NCBI GenBank assembly: GCA_004297935.1 | Contig: SCRE01000021.1 | Coordinates: forward strand, 231,848 to 295,847 | Length of the DNA stretch: 64,000 nucleotides | From: Microbacteriaceae bacterium | GTDB taxonomy: Bacteria; Actinomycetota; Actinomycetes; Actinomycetales; Microbacteriaceae | Direction of reading: 5' to 3' | Shown here: positions 28,354-36,495 of the stretch, piece by piece | Numbering within the stretch: the stretch's first letter is position 1 | Layout of the letters: every line of letters starts with the position of its first letter | Translations under genes and position numbers: made by a program | The notes under the pieces: model-generated | What the model saw: the letters and a program-made list of their open reading frames with translations, nothing else | The model's database searches: none | What the model was told of the DNA's origin: nothing

Positions 28354-29446
28354 GCGCGCCTCTTTCCGCCTCTGGCAGCGCTGCACCGCCGCCAGCCGTG
28401 TCATCGCCGGCTGCATCGTTGTCGGCCGAGTGGTCAGCGGCGGGGTCGTTGCCGCTCGAATCCTCGCCGAGTGAACCGATCCGTAAGGCACGTTCGACTT
28501 CATCGCTGGAGGGCATAGCGGTCGAGCACTCCAACCGGGACGCAACGATCGCGCCGGCAACGTTTGCGAACTCGATGACGCGCCGCAGCGGCCAGCCGTT
28601 CAGCAGCCCGTAGCAGAGTGCGCCACCGAAGCCGTCACCGGCGCCGAGTCCGTTGACGACGTCGACTGGGAACGCATCGACCTCGACCGTTTCGTCGCGC
28701 GTCTTCGCCAGCACGCCGCGCGGGCCGCGCTTGACGATCGCGAGTTGCAGACCCCGGTCGAGCAGGGCATCCGCCGCACGATGCGGCTCGGTCTCGCCGA
28801 CGGCGATCTCGCATTCTTCTTTGTTGCCGACGGCGATCGTCACCTGCTCCAAGGCGCGGGACACCTCGCGCCGCGCGCTCTCCTGCGACTCCCAGAACAT
28901 GGGCCGGTAGTCGAGGTCCAGAACGGTCAGCGGTGACCGACCTCGCGCCGCCCATGCGGCGTGATGAGCGGAGCGGCTCGGCTCCTGCGAAAGTCCTGTG
29001 ACGGTCGCCCAGAAGATCTTCGCATCCGCGATCGCCGACAGGTCGAGTTCCTCGTCGTTGATCACCAGGTCGGGCGCGATCGGAGACCGGTAGAAGTAGA
29101 GCGGGAAGTCGTCCGGCGGAAAGATCTCGCAGAACGTCACGGGGGTATTCAGCCCGGCGACACCGCTGACGAACCGGTCGTCGACGCCGAGACGCCGCAG
29201 TTCGCGGTGCACGAATCGACCGAACGGGTCATTGCCGACCCGGGTGATGACGGCAGAACGCAAGCCGTGCCTCGCTGCGGCAATCGACACGTTGGTCGCG
29301 CTGCCGCCGAGGAACTTGGCGAATGTCTCGACCTCCTCGAGCCCGACACCGTGCTGGAGCGGGTAGATGTCGACACCGACTCTGCCGATGGTGATGACGT
29401 CAAAGGTGTCCGACGATGCCGGATCTGTCGTGCTCTGTTCGGTCAT
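28340..29446 (-). CDS. iolC: 5-dehydro-2-deoxygluconokinase IolC (PfkB family)
   Basis: 368 residues. The PfkB/ribokinase fold has the N-terminal signature G-G-S-A-T-N-V-S-I-A-A and the C-terminal catalytic motif G-L-G-A-G-D-G-F-G-G-A. It phosphorylates 2-deoxy-5-keto-gluconate. It is the first gene of the inositol run. The last 40 residues are Asp/Ala-rich low complexity (S-G-N-D-P-A-A-D-H-S-A-D-N-D) beyond the usual kinase end. Confidence 0.92.
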   Translation of the reverse strand: MTEQSTTDPASSDTFDVITIGRVGVDIYPLQHGVGLEEVETFAKFLGGSATNVSIAAARHGLRSAVITRVGNDPFGRFVHRELRRLGVDDRFVSGVAGLNTPVTFCEIFPPDDFPLYFYRSPIAPDLVINDEELDLSAIADAKIFWATVTGLSQEPSRSAHHAAWAARGRSPLTVLDLDYRPMFWESQESARREVSRALEQVTIAVGNKEECEIAVGETEPHRAADALLDRGLQLAIVKRGPRGVLAKTRDETVEVDAFPVDVVNGLGAGDGFGGALCYGLLNGWPLRRVIEFANVAGAIVASRLECSTAMPSSDEVERALRIGSLGEDSSGNDPAADHSADNDAAGDDTAGGGAALPEAERGAHATA

Positions 29447-29512
29447 CCTGCGCGAGCGGCTTTCTCTTCAGTGGAGCGGTGACTCCTCACGATACACGAT
29501 TCCAACCCTATT

Positions 29513-29522
29513 TGTTAGGACA
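29513..29522 (-). promoter_or_regulatory. Candidate GntR operator upstream of iolC
   Basis: TGTTAGGACA on the plus strand (TGTCCTAACA on the minus) matches 8 of 10 bases of the dyad TGTCAAGACA found upstream of iolG. It lies in the AT-rich 95-base gap between iolC and the response-regulator gene, where the iol promoter should be. Confidence 0.35.
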
Positions 29523-29541
29523 TATTGACAACTGAGCATCG

Positions 29542-30318
29542 TCACAGCAGCCGCCGCTCCAGCGCCCACGCCGTCAACTCGTGCCTCGACGAGAGTTGCA
29601 GCTTGCGCAGCACGGCCGAGACGTGCGTCTCCACCGTCTTGATCGAGATGAACAGCTCCGCCGCCACCTCTTTATAGGAGTAGCCGCGGGCGATCAGCCG
29701 CATCACCTCACGTTCCCGAGCGGAAAGACGGTCGAGCTCGTCGCTCGCCTCCGCTTGCTCCCCGGATGCCGCACCGAACGCGTCCAGAACGAAGCCGGCC
29801 AGGCGCGGTGAGAAAACCGCGTCCCCACCGGCGACGGCGCGAACGGCCTGCGACACCTGTTCGCCCGAGCTGCCCTTCGTGATGTAGCCGCGGGCACCCG
29901 CGCGAATCACGCCGACGACATCCTCTGCCGAGTCCGAGACGCTCAGCGCGAGAAATCGAGTGTTCGGGCACTGCCCCGCGCACCGGCGCAGCACCTCGGC
30001 GCCACCACTTGCGCCTGCGGTACCGCCGACACCGCCCACACCGGCGATGCCGCCGGCACCACTTGTCAAGACCGGCCCGCCCGACGCACCCGCTCCGCCC
30101 GGCCCACCCGCTCCGCCCGGCAGATGCACATCGAGCAACACGACCCGCGGCTGATGCCGGATGATCTCCTCGACCGCCGAGTTCACATCGCCTGCCTCGG
30201 CGAGCACCTCGATCGACGCGTCCAGGTCAGCGCGCAACCCGGAACGGAAGATGGAGTGATCATCCACGATGACCACTGTGATTTGCCCGTCCCGCACACC
30301 ATTCGGCGTCTCGCTCAC
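29542..30318 (-). CDS. NarL/LuxR-family response regulator with a Gly-rich receiver insertion
   Basis: 258 residues, about 40 more than usual. The receiver starts V-V-I-V-D-D-H-S-I-F-R-S-G-L, with the phospho-acceptor Asp in V-L-L-D-V-H-L-P near residue 63. Directly after it comes an insertion of about 40 residues made of Gly, Ala, Val and Ser (about 67-107). The normal fold then resumes (A-E-V-L-R-R-C, then T-R-F-L-A-L-S-V-S-D). The C-terminal LuxR helix-turn-helix has L-S-A-R-E-R-E-V-M-R-L-I-A-R-G-Y-S-Y-K-E-V-A. It overlaps the kinase gene by 4 bases. Confidence 0.92.
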   Translation of the reverse strand: MSETPNGVRDGQITVVIVDDHSIFRSGLRADLDASIEVLAEAGDVNSAVEEIIRHQPRVVLLDVHLPGGAGGPGGAGASGGPVLTSGAGGIAGVGGVGGTAGASGGAEVLRRCAGQCPNTRFLALSVSDSAEDVVGVIRAGARGYITKGSSGEQVSQAVRAVAGGDAVFSPRLAGFVLDAFGAASGEQAEASDELDRLSAREREVMRLIARGYSYKEVAAELFISIKTVETHVSAVLRKLQLSSRHELTAWALERRLL

Positions 30319-31760
30319 CCGTTTTCCTCCGTCTCACGCCCGCCCATTTCATGCTCGGTCTCACCATGCTCGGTCGTCTCGCGCCCAGTCGTCTCGCGCC
30401 CGCCCATTTCATGCCCGGTCGTCTCATGCCCGGTCGTCTCGTGCCCGGTCATCTCGCGTCCGCTCTTTGCGTGTTCGATGTGCAGGTGCACCTCCGTGCC
30501 CACCCCGCCAACGCCGGGGGCGACGGTTGCACGCCCGCCTGCGCGGCGCATCCGCCCGACGATCGACTCCCTCACGCCGAGTCGGTCGACCGGCACGGAA
30601 CCGAGGTCGAACCCAGGCCCGCGATCGCGGATGAACACGTCGAGAGCGGATGCCGATCCCTCCAGCCGCGCCGACTCAAGATATACGGACACGTCACCGC
30701 CCGCATGTCGCGCCGCATTCAACATGGCCTCGCGCGCGGCCGCCGCGACCTCGCCGTTCGGCGACTCGACACTCTCTCCCACCGTGATCACCTCGATGTG
30801 CACCGGGTAATCGAGTTCGAGCGCGGCAGCGAAATCGCGCAGCTCGCCGCCCAGGTCGCCTTCCACCGGGCCGCCACCCGCATACAGCCATTCGCGCAAC
30901 TCCCGCTCCTGCGCCCGGGCGATGCGAGCGACCTCGCTGGATGCCCCGGCCCGATTCTGAATCAACGCGAGCGTCTGCAGCACCGAATCGTGCAAGTGCG
31001 CGGCGATCTCGGCGCGCTGCTCCTCGCGCACGCGCTTGGTGCGCTCGGCGATCACCTCCTGCCAGAGGCGCAGCCCCCACGGCCCGAGCAGCACAACGAG
31101 GCCGGCCAGCAGTGTGATCACGACGAGCAGCAACTCGAGCACCGGGTGCGATCTGCTCGCAATCAGCTGCAGCAGCGCCACGCCGATCAGCAGCACACCC
31201 GCGCCGATCCGAATAACGGATGCCGACCTCGGCCGGGCAGCGCCTCGCACGTCGACGAACTGCTCCCACGCGACCGCACCGGCGGCCAACGCGATCATCA
31301 AGAACGTGGCGGCGGCCAGCGGCGCGGCATTGTTCGCATCCCAGCGGGTGAGCACCAGCACGAACCCAGCGCCGATCACGGCTCCGATAAACAGTAGCCA
31401 GGCGACCGGCACGCGACGCTGCACGGCGTCCGATCCGAACGCGCCACGCACGCTCGTTGCGCGCGTCGCCGCTGCGCCCACCGTTGTTGCATCGGTCGCT
31501 TGGCCGCGCGCAGCATCCGTCGCGGAGTCGCGCAAAGCATCCCGTGGTTCGAGCGGCACCAGTGCCCACAGCCACAAATACAGAAGCACGCCGGCACCAC
31601 CGCAGAAGGTAAGCCCGACTGCCAGCCAGCGCATGCTCAGCGTCGACACCCCGAGGTGCCGCGCGAGGCCGGCGCAGACTCCGCCGAGCACGCAGTCCCG
31701 GGGGCGCTCGAGCGGCGCGCGCCCAGGGCGCGCGGGCGCAAGAGGTGCTGCGGGGGTCAC
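30315..31760 (-). CDS. PspC-domain sensor histidine kinase (LiaS/DesK-like)
   Basis: 481 residues from a GTG at 31760; a longer reading would overlap the divergent gene's promoter. An N-terminal PspC domain (V-L-G-G-V-C-A-G-L-A-R-H-L-G-V) is followed by several membrane helices, a HisKA_3 dimerisation domain with the phospho-His in A-A-H-L-H-D-S-V-L-Q-T-L near residue 256, and a HATPase with D-R-G-P-G-F-D-L. The partner regulator overlaps by 4 bases. PspC kinases of actinobacteria respond to envelope stress. The last 45 residues are repeats of a T-T-G-H-E-type pentapeptide. Confidence 0.85.
   Translation of the reverse strand: MTPAAPLAPARPGRAPLERPRDCVLGGVCAGLARHLGVSTLSMRWLAVGLTFCGGAGVLLYLWLWALVPLEPRDALRDSATDAARGQATDATTVGAAATRATSVRGAFGSDAVQRRVPVAWLLFIGAVIGAGFVLVLTRWDANNAAPLAAATFLMIALAAGAVAWEQFVDVRGAARPRSASVIRIGAGVLLIGVALLQLIASRSHPVLELLLVVITLLAGLVVLLGPWGLRLWQEVIAERTKRVREEQRAEIAAHLHDSVLQTLALIQNRAGASSEVARIARAQERELREWLYAGGGPVEGDLGGELRDFAAALELDYPVHIEVITVGESVESPNGEVAAAAREAMLNAARHAGGDVSVYLESARLEGSASALDVFIRDRGPGFDLGSVPVDRLGVRESIVGRMRRAGGRATVAPGVGGVGTEVHLHIEHAKSGREMTGHETTGHETTGHEMGGRETTGRETTEHGETEHEMGGRETEENG
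30331..30468 (-). repeat. 15-nt tandem repeat at the 3' end of the histidine kinase gene
   Basis: About nine imperfect copies of a 15-nt unit (GTCGTCTCATGCCCG type on the plus strand) encode TGHET/GGRET/TEHGE-like pentapeptides at the extreme C-terminus. The frame and stop codon are kept. Confidence 0.9.
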
Positions 31761-31873
31761 GTAAGCATCCAAGCAGAGTCCGCCACGCCGCGGGAGGTGA
31801 CGCCCCAGATTCAGGGTGCACTCAGGGAAGTCCCCCATAGCGACCGCCCGAGAACCGCGGCCACCATGGAGGC

Positions 31874-33538
31874 ATGGCAGAACGCAGCGACAATCCACCC
31901 AGCGACTTTCCCCCCAACCGTTTCTTCACCTGGATGCGCGGTCTCGGCATCGTGCGCGGCAACGGCTGGATCGGCGGCGTCTGCGGCGGGATCGCCGCAC
32001 GGCTCGGCATCGATCCGCTGATCGTGCGCGGCATCCTCGTCGTCATCGCGGTGCTCGGTGGCCCGGCCTTCCTGTTCTACGCGGCCGCCTGGCTTTTGTT
32101 GCCCGACGCGCAGAACGAGATCCATTTGGAGCGACTGATCTCCGGGCGTCTGGATCCTCCCGTCGTCGCGATCGCCGTCATCGCCCTGCTCAGCTTTCTT
32201 CCGGTGACACAGGGCATCTGGTGGGCCGGCGCCCAATTCTGGAGCGAGCCGTTCTGGCCCGCCGCGATCGGCCGCACGCTGTGGAGTTTGGTCGTGGTCG
32301 GGCTCATCGTCGCCGTCATCCTGTGGGCGGCACGCTCAAGCCGCTGGACTTCTCGGGGCGGAGGAGCGGGCACGCGAACGGCTTCCGCGACGCCACCCGC
32401 CCCGGGAGCCGCTTTCTCCGGTACGACGGATGCTGGTGCGACGGATGCTGCGACGACGAACGCTGCTCGCACCGGTGCTGCGGGCACCACTACGCCGGGC
32501 ACCGGCGCTACGGGCACGGCAACGTTCACCGCCTCGGCCGCCGCCTCCACCGCGGGCACCGCGGCATCCCGCGAACCGGCGCCGCCTGCGGCACCGGACC
32601 CGTCGGCAACGCAAGAAGATCTCGAGGCATGGAAGGCCTCCCAAGCCGACTGGAAAATACAGTACGACGCCTGGCGCAGTACCCAAGACGCCGAGCAGCG
32701 CGCTGTGCGCCAACAACGCTCTGCCGAGATCCGGGCTCAGTCGCAGGCGATGGCAGCAGCAGCCAACGAGGCGCGGCGCCGTCGTCGCCTCGCCAATCCG
32801 CGCACAAGCGGCCCGTACATCGGAATCACATTCGGTGTCGCGATCCTGGCCGGCGCGATCGCGACGGCCGTCGCATCCGCCGCCACGGATGTCGCTGCCT
32901 ACGCCCTCCCCGTCGGCCTGGCGAGCGCAACCCTCGTTTTCGGTCTGGCCATCATGCTGGCCGGAGTGTTGCGGCGCAGAAGCGGATTCCTGACCTTCGT
33001 GTCGATCCTTCTGGTGCTCGCCACGGTGTTCACGGCGTTGCCGCCACGTGGACGGGACCTGGTGATCGGTTCCGCACATGATCAGGGTGTGGCCAGTACG
33101 CGGGTCTTCGTGCCGCTCGGCACCTACTCCCTCTATCTTGATGCGAACAGCGGTACGGCGTCGCCGGGAGCAACCCGGGTGATCGACGTACAGCAGGGCA
33201 TCGGTCAGACACAGGTCTACATCGTGCGCGGGCTGACCGTGCACGTGGAGGCGACGCAGCAGACGGGCGGGCCCACCTTTACCGCACGCACAATCGACCA
33301 GAACAACACCAGCGTGCAGGACCCGACGGTCACCCACCTGGCCGATGGGTCGATGCAGTCCTCGATCAGCTACGGTGATGCGGCCACACCGGATGTCATC
33401 GTGCGCGTAACCCAGTGGGTCGGTTCCATCGACGTCGTCTACGACGCGGCGCGCACCGACGGCATCCCCGGTGCGCCTGCGACGCCGACGCCGTCGCTCA
33501 CGCCCACCGCCCCCTCATCCGCGGTGCCAACGCCATGA
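31874..33538 (+). CDS. PspC-domain membrane protein
   Basis: 554 residues. An N-terminal PspC domain (G-I-V-R-G-N-G-W-I-G-G-V-C-G-G-I-A-A-R-L-G-I-D) with two membrane helices is followed by further helices, an Ala/Thr/Gly linker of about 65 residues, a coiled, Gln/Ala/Arg-rich segment (about 255-310), three more helices and a beta-rich extracytoplasmic tail with a Pro/Thr end. Divergent PspC protein and PspC kinase are a known actinobacterial arrangement; this protein may sense or buffer membrane stress with the kinase. The ATG at 31874 follows GGAGG. Confidence 0.85.
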   Translation: MAERSDNPPSDFPPNRFFTWMRGLGIVRGNGWIGGVCGGIAARLGIDPLIVRGILVVIAVLGGPAFLFYAAAWLLLPDAQNEIHLERLISGRLDPPVVAIAVIALLSFLPVTQGIWWAGAQFWSEPFWPAAIGRTLWSLVVVGLIVAVILWAARSSRWTSRGGGAGTRTASATPPAPGAAFSGTTDAGATDAATTNAARTGAAGTTTPGTGATGTATFTASAAASTAGTAASREPAPPAAPDPSATQEDLEAWKASQADWKIQYDAWRSTQDAEQRAVRQQRSAEIRAQSQAMAAAANEARRRRRLANPRTSGPYIGITFGVAILAGAIATAVASAATDVAAYALPVGLASATLVFGLAIMLAGVLRRRSGFLTFVSILLVLATVFTALPPRGRDLVIGSAHDQGVASTRVFVPLGTYSLYLDANSGTASPGATRVIDVQQGIGQTQVYIVRGLTVHVEATQQTGGPTFTARTIDQNNTSVQDPTVTHLADGSMQSSISYGDAATPDVIVRVTQWVGSIDVVYDAARTDGIPGAPATPTPSLTPTAPSSAVPTP

Positions 33539-33948
33539 CAGCCGATGGTTCCCGCGACCCTGAACCCACCGACCGTCCCGATCCCGAGGAGTCCGACGTG
33601 ACCGACAATCTCTTTCCCACCGACGAAGACAGCGCCGACACCACCAGCGCTGACGACAGCGCCGACGCCGCTGCCACGCCGAGCGCGACGTCACCGGCTG
33701 GGCCGCGCCCGCGCATCCGTTCGGGTGCGATCGTGTGGGGATTCCTCGTCAGTGCGACGGCGGTGCTGGTGTTGTGGGCAATCGGCTCGCCGACGAATAG
33801 TGCGGCGTTCGACGCCTGGGCCGGCTCGCTGAGCATCGGCGGCATCGTGCTCATTGCCGTGATCTCGCTCGGCGCGTTCATCTTGCTGATGGCGCTGCTG
33901 TCGGTCGTGCGGCGCGAGCAGCGCAAGCGCGCCTCCCGCAACCCTTAG
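33535..33948 (+). CDS. Small two-helix membrane protein
   Basis: 137 residues. The first 60 are Asp/Ser/Thr/Ala-rich and probably disordered; two membrane helices follow (about 67-88 and 101-125), ending in a basic tail R-R-E-Q-R-K-R-A-S-R. The ATG overlaps the stop of the PspC gene as ATGA, so it is co-translated and likely acts with it. No family recognised. Confidence 0.75.
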   Translation: MTADGSRDPEPTDRPDPEESDVTDNLFPTDEDSADTTSADDSADAAATPSATSPAGPRPRIRSGAIVWGFLVSATAVLVLWAIGSPTNSAAFDAWAGSLSIGGIVLIAVISLGAFILLMALLSVVRREQRKRASRNP

Positions 33949-34003
33949 CGTCAATCCGCGACCCACCGGCCGAATGCGGCTGAATACACCTGGGGCGCAC
34001 GAA

Positions 34004-35263
34004 CTACAGGTACAGGCCCACCAAGACGGGCTCGGGCTGCAGCACGACACCGAACTCGGACTGCACGCGACCCTGCACGTAACGAGCGAGCTGCGCGATC
34101 TCCTCGGCGCCGGCACCGCCCCGGTTCGTGATCGCCAGCGTGTGCTTGCTCGAGATCGCAGCGCGCGAGCCCGGCAGCGCGAACGATCGGCGGATGCCCG
34201 CCTGCTCGATCAACCACGCCGCACTCAGCTTCACGAGGCGCGGACCCGTGGCCTGGCGCAGGGCGCGCTGCCCGGCAGCCTCAGCGACGGCGAAGATCGA
34301 GACGCTGTGATCGGCATCCGCTGCGTCCAGTGGTGCGACCAGATCCGGTTCGTCCGCGTCGAGAGGCCAGCGCGGCGCATCCGCGGGCAGGGTCGCCGCG
34401 AACTCGGCGCTGACGATCGGGTTGGTGAAGAAGGAGCCGGCGCTCACCGAATCCGGATCGTCCGGGTCGAGGACCATGCCCTTCGAGGCACGCAGCTCGA
34501 GCACGGTGCGCCGCAACTCGGCCACCGGGACCCGCGTGCCGAGCGGCACCCCGAGCGCGTCGGCGAGCCCCGCGTAGGCGACCGGGGCTGCCAGGGGTGC
34601 CCCGATGCCGGTGGTGTCCGCGGTCAGCTCCAGTTCGACGGCGGTCACAACGCCGGCGAGTCCGCGCTTGAGCACCGACGTGCGGTAGCCGAGCTCGAGC
34701 TCGGCCGCAGGCATCCGCCGTAATCGACCGGACGCCTCGTCGAGAAAGTCGACGGCGACCAGGCTCCCGGCGAGTTCCTGCCCGTATGCGCCGATGTTCT
34801 GCACCGGTGCGGCTCCGGTCGACCCCGGGATGCCGGAAAGCGCTTCGATGCCGCTCCAGCCGTTGCGCACGGTGGTTGCGACCAGCCTGTCCCATGGCTC
34901 GCCGGCCTGCACACGCAACCGCACGCGGTCGCTCGACCCGTCGTCGAGCCGTTCGATGCCGCCGGTGATGACACGGATCACCGTGCCGTCGAAACCGTCG
35001 TCGGATGCGACCGTGTTCGACCCGCCGCCGAGCAGCAGCCAGTGGCCGCGATCTTGCCAGACGGCACGCGCGGTTTCGATCAACTCCGCCTCGGTCGTCG
35101 GTTCGACCATGCGAGCGGGCGCGCCGCCGACTCGGATGGTCGTGAGTTCGGAAAGGACGGTGGCGGTCGGCTCGACCGGTGTCGGCGGCGTCGCCGGTGG
35201 CGGCGGTGTTGGTGTGGCTGGTGTCGGCGTGGCTGGTGTCCTCATGTGCTGCTGTCCCGTCAC
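34004..35263 (-). CDS. murB: UDP-N-acetylmuramate dehydrogenase
   Basis: 419 residues. The FAD-binding PCMH domain shows L-L-L-G-G-G-S-N-T-V and S-G-I-P-G-S-T-G-A-A-P-V-Q-N-I-G-A-Y-G-Q-E; the catalytic Ser is in S-A-G-S-F-F-T-N-P-I-V. It reduces UDP-GlcNAc-enolpyruvate with NADPH to make UDP-MurNAc for peptidoglycan. The start is a GTG overlapping the hadB stop (GTGA); an ATG six codons later is an alternative. The first 35 residues are a Thr/Pro/Ala repeat (TPATP units) coded by a 15-nt repeat. Confidence 0.94.
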   Translation of the reverse strand: MTGQQHMRTPATPTPATPTPPPPATPPTPVEPTATVLSELTTIRVGGAPARMVEPTTEAELIETARAVWQDRGHWLLLGGGSNTVASDDGFDGTVIRVITGGIERLDDGSSDRVRLRVQAGEPWDRLVATTVRNGWSGIEALSGIPGSTGAAPVQNIGAYGQELAGSLVAVDFLDEASGRLRRMPAAELELGYRTSVLKRGLAGVVTAVELELTADTTGIGAPLAAPVAYAGLADALGVPLGTRVPVAELRRTVLELRASKGMVLDPDDPDSVSAGSFFTNPIVSAEFAATLPADAPRWPLDADEPDLVAPLDAADADHSVSIFAVAEAAGQRALRQATGPRLVKLSAAWLIEQAGIRRSFALPGSRAAISSKHTLAITNRGGAGAEEIAQLARYVQGRVQSEFGVVLQPEPVLVGLYL

Positions 35264-35727
35264 GCGAACGTGACCCGGACCTGCGCCTTGCCGAGCACGG
35301 TCTGGCCGGCTGCGCTCACCGTGAGGTCGACGCGCACGGCGCGGGCATCGGCATCCAGTTGGCCGATCTTCGCGGACACCGCGACCGTCGCGCCGTGGGT
35401 CGGATCGACGAGCACGGGGCGCGTGAACCGCACCTGGTAGTCGATCACGCGGGCGGGGTCGCCTGCCCAGTCGACGACCGGTTGCACGGCCAGCCCCATC
35501 GTGAGCATGCCGTGCGCGAGCACGCCGGGCAGGCCGACGGATGTCGCAATGTCGTCGCGATAGTGGATCGGATTGAAGTCACCGGATGCGCCGGCATACC
35601 GCACCAGCGCATCCCGCGTCAGCGCGTACTCGGCTTCTGCGACCACGTCGCCCACGGCCAGCGTATCGAAGTCCGGCGTCGCAGTGCCCGGCATGGTCTG
35701 ATTCGGCGTCGCTTCTGCTGCGCTCAC
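35260..35727 (-). CDS. MaoC-like (R)-hydratase, HadB type
   Basis: 155 residues with a single hot-dog domain. The hydratase-2 motif Y-A-G-A-S-G-D-F-N-P-I-H-Y (catalytic Asp and His) is at about residues 44-56. HadB pairs with HadA or HadC to form the (3R)-hydroxyacyl-ACP dehydratase of FAS-II in mycolic-acid bacteria; related pairs occur in other actinobacteria and may act on 3-hydroxyacyl thioesters of ordinary fatty acids. GTGA overlaps join it to hadA before and murB after. Confidence 0.88.
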   Translation of the reverse strand: MSAAEATPNQTMPGTATPDFDTLAVGDVVAEAEYALTRDALVRYAGASGDFNPIHYRDDIATSVGLPGVLAHGMLTMGLAVQPVVDWAGDPARVIDYQVRFTRPVLVDPTHGATVAVSAKIGQLDADARAVRVDLTVSAAGQTVLGKAQVRVTFA

Positions 35728-36173
35728 TGGTCGGCACCCCGCACGACGAGAGTCGATGTGGCGGTGACGACATGGGCGCCGGCGGCGTCCGTGATGGCGG
35801 ACTCCGCCGTGACCATCGCGTTGCCGCCCAGGGTCTTCACGCTGGTGACCGTCAATCGTGCGGTCAGCTCGTCTCCGGCGACGACGGGACGGGTGTAACT
35901 GAACCGCTGGTCACCGTGCACGACGCGACTGAAGTCGATGCCGGCATCCGGGTCGGCCAGCAGTTGCGCGAGCGTCTTCTCTTGCACGACGACGGGGAAG
36001 GTGGGCGGTGCGACGACGTCGACGTGACCGGCCGCGCGCGCGGCATCCGGATCGGTGTTGATCGGGTTGCTCGCGAAGACCGCACGAGAGAACTCGCGGA
36101 TCTTCTCGCGGCCGACGAGATACGGCTCGGTCGGCGGGTAGACCCTGCCCTGGATTTCGGGGTTCACTGGCAT
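35724..36173 (-). CDS. FAS1-like dehydratase subunit, HadA type
   Basis: 149 residues. N-P-E-I-Q-G-R-V-Y-P-P-T-E-P-Y-L-V-G-R-E-K-I-R-E-F and P-P-T-F-P-V-V match the MaoC_dehydrat_N (HadA) domain, which lacks the catalytic Asp-His of HadB and shapes the acyl channel. It is first in the hadA-hadB-murB operon, an arrangement conserved in actinobacteria. Confidence 0.88.
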   Translation of the reverse strand: MPVNPEIQGRVYPPTEPYLVGREKIREFSRAVFASNPINTDPDAARAAGHVDVVAPPTFPVVVQEKTLAQLLADPDAGIDFSRVVHGDQRFSYTRPVVAGDELTARLTVTSVKTLGGNAMVTAESAITDAAGAHVVTATSTLVVRGADQ

Positions 36174-36196
36174 CCGCCCATTCTACGGATGCGACC

Positions 36197-36237
36197 AAAG
36201 AAAACCCCGGCCGCACCGTCGTGGTGCGACCGGGGTT
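36197..36237 (-). terminator. Rho-independent terminator of the 27-codon ORF
   Basis: The inverted repeat AACCCCGGCCGCACC (36203-36217) / GGTGCGACCGGGGTT (36223-36237) has a GTCGT loop and one mismatch. On the minus strand it is followed by TTTTCTTT. It lies 68 bases after the small ORF and 24 bases before hadA, so it insulates hadA from that transcript. Confidence 0.85.
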
Positions 36238-36304
36238 CTGCGCAGTCTTGCGTTCTGCGTATGCTCCGTTCTGCGAAAGCGCCGTTCCTTAAAAGTTCAG
36301 ACGC

Positions 36305-36388
36305 CTACTGGCAGCTGTCGCACTGCAGAAGATCCATGGGGTCGACGGGCACTGCGTAGCCGCCGACTGTGTCGTTTTCGTAGTCCAT
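36305..36388 (-). CDS. 27-residue ORF with a Cys-x-x-Cys tail, possible ribonucleotide reductase C-terminus-like peptide
   Basis: An ATG at 36388 with GGGGAGG 5 bases upstream starts a 27-codon frame that ends VPVDPMDLLQCDSCQ. It has its own promoter region and a strong terminator, so it is a complete small transcription unit. The C-terminal C-D-S-C-Q resembles the redox-active Cys pair on the flexible tail of ribonucleotide reductase large subunits. Two NrdR-box-like sequences lie upstream, which points the same way independently. It could be a stand-alone peptide, or what remains of an nrd gene after an internal deletion. No other RNR gene is in the window. Confidence 0.6.
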   Translation of the reverse strand: MDYENDTVGGYAVPVDPMDLLQCDSCQ

Positions 36389-36495
36389 ATTGGCCTCCCC
36401 AGAAGTAGCTTTCAAGCCGCGCCACCGGCTCTACCGCAGTTGCTCGCAAACCCTGTGTTCACGAACCCCATCCGAAGTGTTCGTGCGGTGGTTAC

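Noticed and set aside
36389..36495. Possible cobalamin or other riboswitch in the leader of the 27-codon ORF
   Set aside because: The leader is about 100 bases, has no B12-box-like sequence and no compact known aptamer pattern; NrdR-like boxes explain the region better.
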